A stretch of 64,000 bases of DNA from Marinoscillum furvescens DSM 4134. GTDB lineage: Bacteria; Bacteroidota; Bacteroidia; Cytophagales; Cyclobacteriaceae. Both the position numbers and the translations under genes were made by a program. The notes under the pieces were generated by a model. It saw only the letters and a program-made list of their open reading frames with translations. It was not told the DNA's origin and did no database searches. Position 1 is the first letter of the stretch. Each line of letters starts with the position of its first letter. Shown here in pieces: positions 53,572-61,157 of this stretch. Location of the stretch: contig NZ_QREG01000006.1 in NCBI RefSeq assembly GCF_003386095.1, forward strand, positions 151,288-215,287, given 5' to 3'.

Positions 53572-56055
53572 TCAACGTCCAGGCACTACCGAAGCAGAAG
53601 CAAGCCCCTCACCTCTGGCACTGACCTGAATCGTACCCGGATCCGTCACCCGCACAATGGCCAATGCCCGGCCCAAACTCGTAGTAACTGATGATTTGTA
53701 GTGGTTCTCCACATTGTATTCGGAGCCATTGTCTACCGCTATCAGCTCACCTCCCGTTACTTCAAAGCTGACCGAACGTTCCACGTGCCTCACAGGCTGA
53801 CCCGCCGCATCCATTAGCTGCACGGTAACAAAGGCGAGCTCTCCCTTTTCGTAGGTATTTTTGTTCTGATCCAAACTAATCACTGATGGTGAACCAGCGG
53901 TTGTAAGCGTATACTCCGACACCTGCTTGCCCGACGAATACCCGATAGCCTTGAGGGTACCAGACGCATAGGGCACCAACCATTTGATGATGTTGTCATC
54001 GGCAAAATCGGCAAGTGCTTGCTTGCCCAGGCTTCGCTCATTGAGGAAAAGCTCTACTTCTTCTGCATTGGTATAGACCTGCACAATCATGTCTTGATTT
54101 TCTTCAAAATTCCAGTGCTGCTCTACGTGCTGATACCACTCCCAGCGACGCAGCGCAGGCCAAATAGGGGCTTTTTTGAGTTGAAACTCAAACTGCCATC
54201 CCTTTTCTGGATCAAAAGAATATTCTGATTTACTAGCCGGGGTTACTACCATGTAGGTCTTTGGTGCCGGCACCCAAAGCGTCTCAAAAAAGTGCCCTCG
54301 TGGTGTTTTAAAGCCTGCATAATCGAAGAAAGCAATCTCCAGTCCTTTACGGGGCCAGGGCCCGGCCTCTCCCAGGTAGGCAAAGCCCGTCCAGGCAAAC
54401 ATACCCGCTACAAAATCCCGGCTATTGACAGCTTTCCATTCGGTGTAGTCACCCCAGTTTTCCGAACCAATGATTTTCATGTCCGGGTAGGTTTCATGCG
54501 CAGCATCATAGCTCATCTGGCGGTAGTTGAACCCAAGCACATCCACCGCATCAGCATAGCCGCTCACCGCCGCTACAGACGGGCGCACACTCCCACAGGT
54601 GATGGCACGGGTGGTATCCAGCTCTCGCACCCAGGCGGCCAGCTGCTGAGCTACTGTAGCCAGGGTGTCCTTGCCTTGTGTCACCTCATCAAATGCTGCT
54701 TTTACAGTTTCTGGATCAAAATTGGGTGCTTCGCCGTAAGCATTTATCCCCTGATTGACCTGGTGGTACGCTTTGCTGTAGTCAGGAAAAGTCCACTCTA
54801 TCTCATTGCCAATGCTCCACATGATCACCGATGGGTGGTTGTAATCCCGACGGATGAGGTCTTTGAGGTCACGCTCAGCCCACTCATGAAAATATTCGCT
54901 GTAACCGGCAGCTAATTCACCTTTGGCGGCATTGTCGCCGATGTAGTTCAGGTTTTTGCCTTTGGGCACATGCCACTCGTCAAAAAACTCATCCATGACG
55001 AGCACTCCTAGCTCATCGCAGAGGTCAAGCAAATCCACCGAGTGCGGATTGTGTGACATTCGGATGGCATTTACACCGATGGACTGCAACTTACGCACGC
55101 GATACTCCCAGGCCGAGCGTGGTACTGCAGCACCCAATGCACCTGCATCATGGTGCAGGTTTACACCCTTGATCTTTACCTGCTTGCCATTGAGCAGAAA
55201 GCCCCGGTCGGCAGTAAACGCAATGTCTCGCACACCAAATCGAACAGCTTTTTCATCTACCAGCTCTTCTCCATTATAAACCTTCACCACAGCATCGTAC
55301 AGGTGAGGACTTTCCAAATCCCAAAGTTTAGGGTTGTCAAGCTTGATAGTGGCATTTCCATCCTGGTCCAGCGCTTTACTGGCTACTTCTAATCCTTCAT
55401 CGTTGAGAATCGTCACGTGGGCTGTGGTTTCAGGGCTCGCGCCGTTGAGCTGCACAGCGAGATTTACATTGGCACTGCTGCTGCTTACCTCAGAGGTGTT
55501 TACGCGAACGCCCCAGTGGGCCACGTGTGTAGGCTGAAGCTTTACGAGACGTACATCACGGTAAATCCCCGAACCAGTGTACCACCTGGTGTCAGCGTAA
55601 GCCGAGTGATCTACATTTACCACGATTTCGTTAGGCTCGTCTACATTCACATAAACGGTGAGATCATAAGCAAAACTGCTGTAGCCATTGGGTCTAAAAC
55701 CCAGCAGCTGACCATTAATCCAAACCTGTGAGTTGCAATACACTCCATCAAACTCCAAACGAATGACTTTACCCGCATCTGCTGGCGCAGGTGTATATGT
55801 CTTTCGATACCACCCCACACCTCCGGGAACAAACCCCGTACTGGCAGCTGTATTTTCTTCCTTATACCCTTCACGTATACTCCAGTCGTGTGGCAGGTCC
55901 ACCTGCTTCCATTCTACGGATGGATCCTGTGGGCTCTCTAAAGTGCCCAGGTAAAACTGCCAGTCCTGATTGAAATCGAGGGTTTCGCGTGTGTTTTGTG
56001 CTTGCTGGCACCTTACCAATGCCAGTACTGCGAAAAGGTAAATGAGTCGCTTCAT
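53572..56055 (-). CDS. GH2 beta-galactosidase, lipoprotein
   Basis: An 827-aa GH2 of standard length with a lipoprotein signal (MKRLIYLFAVLALVRC). Jelly-roll (LPHDWSIREGYKEENTAAST), Ig-like and TIM-barrel domains are in order. Acid/base E418 is in WSIGNEIEW and nucleophile E532 in IIGSENWGD; IRMSHNPH and MDEFFDEW are family landmarks. It should remove terminal beta-D-galactose, or 6-O-methyl-galactose, from agar/porphyran oligomers in the periplasm. The start overlaps the esterase stop by 4 bp, placing it in an operon with the esterase and alcohol dehydrogenase. Confidence 0.9.
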   Translation of the reverse strand: MKRLIYLFAVLALVRCQQAQNTRETLDFNQDWQFYLGTLESPQDPSVEWKQVDLPHDWSIREGYKEENTAASTGFVPGGVGWYRKTYTPAPADAGKVIRLEFDGVYCNSQVWINGQLLGFRPNGYSSFAYDLTVYVNVDEPNEIVVNVDHSAYADTRWYTGSGIYRDVRLVKLQPTHVAHWGVRVNTSEVSSSSANVNLAVQLNGASPETTAHVTILNDEGLEVASKALDQDGNATIKLDNPKLWDLESPHLYDAVVKVYNGEELVDEKAVRFGVRDIAFTADRGFLLNGKQVKIKGVNLHHDAGALGAAVPRSAWEYRVRKLQSIGVNAIRMSHNPHSVDLLDLCDELGVLVMDEFFDEWHVPKGKNLNYIGDNAAKGELAAGYSEYFHEWAERDLKDLIRRDYNHPSVIMWSIGNEIEWTFPDYSKAYHQVNQGINAYGEAPNFDPETVKAAFDEVTQGKDTLATVAQQLAAWVRELDTTRAITCGSVRPSVAAVSGYADAVDVLGFNYRQMSYDAAHETYPDMKIIGSENWGDYTEWKAVNSRDFVAGMFAWTGFAYLGEAGPWPRKGLEIAFFDYAGFKTPRGHFFETLWVPAPKTYMVVTPASKSEYSFDPEKGWQFEFQLKKAPIWPALRRWEWYQHVEQHWNFEENQDMIVQVYTNAEEVELFLNERSLGKQALADFADDNIIKWLVPYASGTLKAIGYSSGKQVSEYTLTTAGSPSVISLDQNKNTYEKGELAFVTVQLMDAAGQPVRHVERSVSFEVTGGELIAVDNGSEYNVENHYKSSVTTSLGRALAIVRVTDPGTIQVSARGEGLASASVVPGR

Positions 56056-56858
56056 GTGTGAAGGTTTTGATCAAAAAAAGTTAAAGTCTTTGCTAAATGC
56101 TCTTGCCAGTAGGGCCACTCATGACCACCAGCGAACTCTTCATAAGTGTGTGGTATTGCAGCCTGCTGTAGTTGTTGGTGCAAGGTGCGGTTGCCCGTGA
56201 TGAGTTCGTCATCCACACCACAGTCAAACCGCAAGGCGGGTAGCCGATCACGATTAGCCGTTATCGAATCGATCACGTTTGGTGTATCACAATTGGCCGT
56301 GTACTCATCTAAAGGCTCCTCTACGAAAAACTTCATTTCATCGAGCACAGTAATGGAGCTATGACCGGAGATGGCTTTGAATTTTTCTGGAAAACGGCTA
56401 CCCAGTGACAATGCGCCATAGCCTCCCATCGAAAGGCCGCCAATACAGAGCTCGGAGCTAGCATCTGCCTGAGGTATGTTTTCGCGTATAGCCAGCGGCA
56501 CATCTTCTACAATCCATCGATCGAAATGCTTGCCCTGATGCCCAAAATAAGCAGACCCATCTCCCCATAGCCCGTCGGAAGGCATGGCCAGAATCATGGG
56601 CCGAATTTCTTCATCATGAATCATCCGCTGGGCAGTAAGATGCGCCTGCCCTTTCATGCCCCAAATCCACGCGCTTCCGTACACCCCATGCAGCAAAATG
56701 CAGATAGGAAGTCCTGTGGTACCTTCAGGCACCTCGGGCACAAACACACACAAATCCCCTCTTCCTGCCAGGTTGGGGGTTTTAATGGTCATAAAGCGCA
56801 AGCCATCGCGTTCGTTTTCCGGGTCGGATAGCTCTATGGTTCTAAAACTTGAGTTCAT
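56052..56858 (-). CDS. Esterase D / S-formylglutathione-hydrolase-like alpha/beta hydrolase
   Basis: A 268-aa cytoplasmic alpha/beta hydrolase (no signal peptide). Oxyanion segment LLHGVYGSAWIW, nucleophile elbow GLSMGGYGALSLG, and a late GGHEWPYW for the catalytic His. It belongs to the esterase D/CE1-like group, which includes S-formylglutathione hydrolases. Lying 9 bp after a class-III-like alcohol dehydrogenase and opposite the P450 demethylase, it could finish formaldehyde oxidation to formate. A general carbohydrate or acyl esterase is the main alternative. Confidence 0.75.
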   Translation of the reverse strand: MNSSFRTIELSDPENERDGLRFMTIKTPNLAGRGDLCVFVPEVPEGTTGLPICILLHGVYGSAWIWGMKGQAHLTAQRMIHDEEIRPMILAMPSDGLWGDGSAYFGHQGKHFDRWIVEDVPLAIRENIPQADASSELCIGGLSMGGYGALSLGSRFPEKFKAISGHSSITVLDEMKFFVEEPLDEYTANCDTPNVIDSITANRDRLPALRFDCGVDDELITGNRTLHQQLQQAAIPHTYEEFAGGHEWPYWQEHLAKTLTFFDQNLHT

Positions 56859-56867
56859 GACTTTGGA

Positions 56868-57980
56868 TTAAAATACAACAACACCTTTGGCATTAACGCC
56901 GCTCAGCATATCATCAAACCCTTGCTGAAGGTCGTCCAATGAGTAAGTTCTGGTGATCATCTGGTCGAGCAGAAGTTCACCTTTGTGGTAGAGACTCATG
57001 AGCTTGGGAAAGTCCACCTGTGGTCGACATTTTCCGTAGAGCGGATTGATGTACAGCTTGTCCCACTCAAATAGCCGCATGTCTATGGTGATTTCTTCTT
57101 CTATGCCACTCACCTGCACCGCCGTACCGGCATTGCGCACCATCGCCAAAGGAGCTGCCCCCAAAGCGGGGATGGCCGTACATTCAAAGGCATAATCAGC
57201 TCCTCGCCCTCCGGTCATTGCTTTTACTTTTTCGGCTGCTGCCAAAAGGCCCTTATCTGCCTTATCTGCCAGCAACTTATGGGTTGCCCCAAACTGTGCC
57301 GCCAGGTCTAGTTTATTTTCATTAATGTCTATCGCGATGATTTTTGCCGCTCCTGAGATGCGTGCCGCCTGGATCACATTGAGCCCTACACCCCCACAGC
57401 CGAGCACTACCACTGAGCTACCTGCTGCCACTTTTGCACTGTTGACCACCGATCCGTAGCCAGTCATCACCCCACAGCTCACAATACTGGCTGCTGCATA
57501 ATTCAGGTTTTCTGCAGACACCTTTACCACAGCAGAAGATTTTACTAAAGCAAATTCACTAAGGGTACCGAGATTAAAAGACCGCTCGATGGCTTTGCCT
57601 TGCCACTGCGTACCCTCCAGATGCGCATGACCAGGCGTATAGCCATTTCCCCCTGCTACCACAGGAGAATGATTTTCACAAATGTGCTGATTGCCTTCCT
57701 GACACTGAAAACACGTCATACACGGCGTGGCCCAGTTGAGAATCACCGCATCATCTACCTGCACTTCACTCACGTCAGCACCAACAGCTTCTACCACTCC
57801 GGCTCCTTCATGGCCTATGACGATCGGCTTGCCCCAGTTGAGCGAGTCATAATCGGTATGACAAAGTCCGGCAGCTTTCACACGTACCAGCACCTCATCG
57901 GGCTGTGGATCGTGCACCTGCACCGTATCTATCTGAAAGGCGCCATCTCCTGTGGCTATTGCTGACTTGGCTTGTATCAT
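56868..57980 (-). CDS. Zinc-dependent alcohol dehydrogenase (class III-like)
   Basis: 370 aa from the ATG at 57980 (MIQAKSAIATGDGAF); the longer frame would need a GTG 33 bp upstream. Catalytic-zinc ligands are in GLCHTDYDS and GHEGAGVVEAVG, the structural-zinc cysteines in CMTCFQCQEGNQHIC, and the NAD-binding GxGGVG in VVVLGCGGVGLNV. It resembles glutathione-linked formaldehyde dehydrogenases and other medium-chain dehydrogenases. Alcohol dehydrogenases of this type accompany P450 sugar demethylases in marine Bacteroidota; formaldehyde or another aldehyde is a likely but unproven substrate. First gene of the operon with the esterase and GH2, divergent from the P450. Confidence 0.85.
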   Translation of the reverse strand: MIQAKSAIATGDGAFQIDTVQVHDPQPDEVLVRVKAAGLCHTDYDSLNWGKPIVIGHEGAGVVEAVGADVSEVQVDDAVILNWATPCMTCFQCQEGNQHICENHSPVVAGGNGYTPGHAHLEGTQWQGKAIERSFNLGTLSEFALVKSSAVVKVSAENLNYAAASIVSCGVMTGYGSVVNSAKVAAGSSVVVLGCGGVGLNVIQAARISGAAKIIAIDINENKLDLAAQFGATHKLLADKADKGLLAAAEKVKAMTGGRGADYAFECTAIPALGAAPLAMVRNAGTAVQVSGIEEEITIDMRLFEWDKLYINPLYGKCRPQVDFPKLMSLYHKGELLLDQMITRTYSLDDLQQGFDDMLSGVNAKGVVVF

Positions 57981-58025
57981 CGTATTTCTGTTTTTAGCAT
58001 TTCGAGGATACACAAAGGTGCTAGC

Positions 58026-58151
58026 GTATGCTATTTGCGGCTTTTCCTATCTTGACAAAAGAGTATGCTATTCTGTACAATCTCTTTAATTAATATGTTA
58101 TTCAATGCATTTAAATGATCCAAATACGGCTTAATCAAACATAATAGCATA
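58026..58151. promoter_or_regulatory. Divergent control region with three TATGCTATT copies
   Basis: GTATGCTATT occurs at 58026-58035 and 58063-58072 (37 bp apart), and its reverse complement AATAGCATA at 58143-58151, between the divergent dehydrogenase and P450 genes. A TTGACA/TACAAT pair (58053-58080) also occurs. The three copies suggest one regulator controlling both the demethylase and the dehydrogenase/GH2 operon. Confidence 0.45.
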
Positions 58152-58265
58152 TAAAATCATCAAAATACAGGAAGAACTACCGTTCAAATTCGGCGTGATT
58201 TGTTGCTACATTTTATCACGTGGACTCTCAGCGATCTGCTGGTGTTCACCTAAATAAAAAGCACG

Positions 58266-59429
58266 ATGAAGAAGAGCGAATTACCTGACCCATTTTCGGA
58301 TGCCCGAAAGACCAAAGGCTGTGGCCAGATGCATGACCAGGGCGATGATGTAACCATGGTACTGGGTCTGAAAGACGTACGCAAGTGCGCGCACAACTGG
58401 AAGACGTTTCAATCGGGAGCAAAGCCGGGCCGCATCGTGGTACCCAACGAGGAATACATTCGCGAAACGCGCCAGATTCCGTTCGAGGTAGATCCACCAG
58501 CACATGGGGACTACAGAGCGCTGGTAGAGCCGTGGTTTAAGCGTCCGCTAGAAGTCGCCTATCAGGAAAAGCTTCAGCAGCTCGTAGGCCAATCCATTGA
58601 CGAGGCACTAAGTGCTGGAGAGCTGGAGGTGGTCAGTGATTTTGCACTGAAGCTCCAATCCAGAGCGCTCACAGTCCTGCTCAACATTCCCCTGGAGGAA
58701 TCCGAAACGTGGATCAAATGGGGCACACATGTATTTAGAAGTGAAGATAGTCCTGTAGATGGCGATAAAGCCAAAATCCTGTATGACTACATCGATGCGC
58801 AGATAGACCAAGCCCTGGCGTCTCCCGGTGAGGACCTTTACTCGGTGCTGCTATCCTCTGAGGTAAACGGGCAAAAGCTGACGCGCGAAGAGGTTAAAGG
58901 CGTCATGATCCTGACTTTCGCCGGAGGGCGTGATACAGTAATCAATGCCGTCACCAACACCATTGCCTACTTTGCAGAGCATCCGCAATCACTGGACCGT
59001 CTACGCCAGGAGCCAGAGCTCATTACCCGATCGGTGGAAGAGCTGATTCGCTATTTTTCACCACTCACCCACATGGGACGGGTAGTAACAGAAGACACAC
59101 AAGTATGCGAACATGCTCAAAAGGTAGACTCCAGAATATCACTGGTGTGGGCATCGGCCAATCGAGACGAACGCATTTTTGAAAAGCCCAATGAAGTAGT
59201 GCTGGACCGTAAGGTAAACCCACACGTAGCCTTTGGCTTTAGCCACCACAACTGTCTGGGAGCTACACATGCCCGCACACTACTAAAAATTTTAATCAAG
59301 ACGCTATCCGAACGCATCGGAAAGATGGAAATCACCGACCACCAGGACAACATAGAAGAATGGGGTGAATTTAAGCGCAAGGTGGGCTTTGATAGCCTGA
59401 AAGTAAAATTTGAAGAAACTAAAGGATAA
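58266..59429 (+). CDS. Cytochrome P450, 6-O-methyl-D-galactose demethylase type
   Basis: A 387-aa soluble bacterial P450. I-helix AGGRDT (219-224), ExxR at E259-L-I-R262, and heme loop FGFSHHNCLG with ligand C330. The loop has Ser where most P450s have the second Gly. Together with the following ferredoxin and reductase this matches the known three-gene set (CYP236-type) of porphyran-degrading Bacteroidota, which oxidatively demethylates 6-O-methyl-D-galactose to galactose plus formaldehyde. Six bp separate it from the ferredoxin. Family placement is by context and length; substrate activity is inferred. Confidence 0.88.
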   Translation: MKKSELPDPFSDARKTKGCGQMHDQGDDVTMVLGLKDVRKCAHNWKTFQSGAKPGRIVVPNEEYIRETRQIPFEVDPPAHGDYRALVEPWFKRPLEVAYQEKLQQLVGQSIDEALSAGELEVVSDFALKLQSRALTVLLNIPLEESETWIKWGTHVFRSEDSPVDGDKAKILYDYIDAQIDQALASPGEDLYSVLLSSEVNGQKLTREEVKGVMILTFAGGRDTVINAVTNTIAYFAEHPQSLDRLRQEPELITRSVEELIRYFSPLTHMGRVVTEDTQVCEHAQKVDSRISLVWASANRDERIFEKPNEVVLDRKVNPHVAFGFSHHNCLGATHARTLLKILIKTLSERIGKMEITDHQDNIEEWGEFKRKVGFDSLKVKFEETKG

Positions 59430-59435
59430 CAACCA

Positions 59436-59744
59436 ATGGCAAAAATTACATTTATCACACAAACTGGTACCCAGATCACCGCAGAAGCATCTTCAGGCAA
59501 CATCATGGAGCTGGCCAAAGAAAATAATGTGGAAGGCATAGACGGAGACTGTGGGGGCGTATGCTCCTGTGCTACCTGCCATGTGCACGTGGCCCCCGAG
59601 CATTTTGACAAAGTAGGTAAGGCCAGTGAAATAGAGGAAGACATGCTGGAGCTGGATGACAATGCCAATGAATACAGCCGACTGGGCTGTCAGATCGAAA
59701 TCAGTGAAGACCTGAACGGCATAGTGCTGCAAGTAGCCAACTAG
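59436..59744 (+). CDS. [2Fe-2S] ferredoxin, adrenodoxin/putidaredoxin type
   Basis: 102 aa. Cluster cysteines C39, C45, C48 and C85 follow the C-x5-C-x2-C...C pattern in DCGGVCSCATCHVHV and RLGCQIE, with an extra C43. It passes electrons from the downstream reductase to the P450. Start is 6 bp after the P450 stop; its own stop is 1 bp before the reductase. Confidence 0.93.
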   Translation: MAKITFITQTGTQITAEASSGNIMELAKENNVEGIDGDCGGVCSCATCHVHVAPEHFDKVGKASEIEEDMLELDDNANEYSRLGCQIEISEDLNGIVLQVAN

Positions 59745-59745
59745 T

Positions 59746-60972
59746 ATGGATACGAAAGCAATGACGTGTGTGATCATAGGCGCCAGCCACGGGGGTGTTA
59801 ACTGTGCCTTTAATCTACGCAAAGAAGGTTGGGAAGGCGCTATCATCCTCTATGATGCGGACTCACACCTGCCCTACCACCGGCCGCCACTATCGAAGAC
59901 TTTTTTGACTTCCGATGATGCCATAGAAAAGCATTCACTCAAAGCTGCAGAAAGCTATGATAAGGCCGGCATTGCCCTGAGGTTGGGTGAAAAAGTAGCT
60001 ACAATAGACCGTGAAGCTAAAACAATTACCACTGCATCCGGCACTTCTCAACCTTATGACAAGTTGGTACTGGCTACGGGAGCACGGCCATTTGTCCCGC
60101 CTATCGCAGGACTTGCACAGGCCGCTAATGTACACGTACTGCGCACTGCTGAAGGTGTACTAGGCATACGCGAGGCGCTAAAAGCCAAACCCAGGCAGGC
60201 GGTGATCATCGGCGGTGGATATATCGGACTGGAAATTGCTGCCTCGCTGCGCAAACTCGGACTAGATGTGACTGTACTCGAGCGCGAAGCACGCCTCCTA
60301 CCACGTGTAACTTCACCGGAAATGTCCACTTTCTTTGCTGAGCTGCATGCCGCCAATGGCACTACGATCGCCTGCTCAAAGAATGTCTCTAAAATAACTA
60401 CTGATGCGGTGCACTGTGCTGATGGCAGCACCTATGCAGCCGATCTGATCATTGTTGGTGTGGGCATCCGCGTAAACACTGAACTGGCAACAGCCGCCGG
60501 CCTGAAAACCACCAACGGCATAGTGGTGAACGAACAGACCCAAACCAACGATCCTGACGTATACGCCCTGGGTGACTGCACGCTCCACCACAGCAAACAC
60601 TACAACAGGCCTGTTCGATTAGAATCGGTCCAAAACGCAGTAGATCAAGCCAAGGTAACGGCTGCCTCAATATGCGGCAAAGAAGCTTGCTACGATAGCA
60701 TCCCGTGGTTTTGGTCAGACCAGTATGATGCCAAGTTGCAAATGGTGGGTCTGTCGGAAGGTTATACACAAGTGATCCTCCGCGACGAACCCGGTGAAGG
60801 ACTCAAAAAATCAGCGTGGTATTTTAAGGGTGACGAATTGCTCGCTGTAGATGCCGTAAACAATGCCAAGGCGTATGTGCTGGGCACCAAGTTCATCAAA
60901 GACCGCATCTCGGTCAACAAAGAAAATCTTGCCAATACCGAGCTTCCGCTCAAGCCGGGGAATTTGGTTTAA
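59746..60972 (+). CDS. Ferredoxin reductase (FAD/NAD(P)H, putidaredoxin-reductase-like)
   Basis: A 408-aa flavoprotein. The N-terminal FAD dinucleotide fold is CVIIGASHGGVNCAFNLRKEG, the NAD fold is AVIIGGGYIGLEIAASLRKLG, and DPDVYALGDCT is the second FAD motif. The C-terminal reductase domain is complete. It completes the class I electron chain for the P450. ATG at 59746 is one base after the ferredoxin stop, indicating a single transcript. Confidence 0.93.
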   Translation: MDTKAMTCVIIGASHGGVNCAFNLRKEGWEGAIILYDADSHLPYHRPPLSKTFLTSDDAIEKHSLKAAESYDKAGIALRLGEKVATIDREAKTITTASGTSQPYDKLVLATGARPFVPPIAGLAQAANVHVLRTAEGVLGIREALKAKPRQAVIIGGGYIGLEIAASLRKLGLDVTVLEREARLLPRVTSPEMSTFFAELHAANGTTIACSKNVSKITTDAVHCADGSTYAADLIIVGVGIRVNTELATAAGLKTTNGIVVNEQTQTNDPDVYALGDCTLHHSKHYNRPVRLESVQNAVDQAKVTAASICGKEACYDSIPWFWSDQYDAKLQMVGLSEGYTQVILRDEPGEGLKKSAWYFKGDELLAVDAVNNAKAYVLGTKFIKDRISVNKENLANTELPLKPGNLV

Positions 60973-61157
60973 TTCTGAGAATTTTGATAAACGGAATCCA
61001 TTGCGTTGTGCATCGGTGAGATGATTTTTCTTATAGTCACCACCACTCCCTCCCTAACATAGCGCAACGGTTTGTTCAGGACCTCATAAGTGACGGTTAG
61101 TAGATTAACAGTTGGTTAACCAATTGAAAATCAATTTCTAACTAAAAATTAACACTT

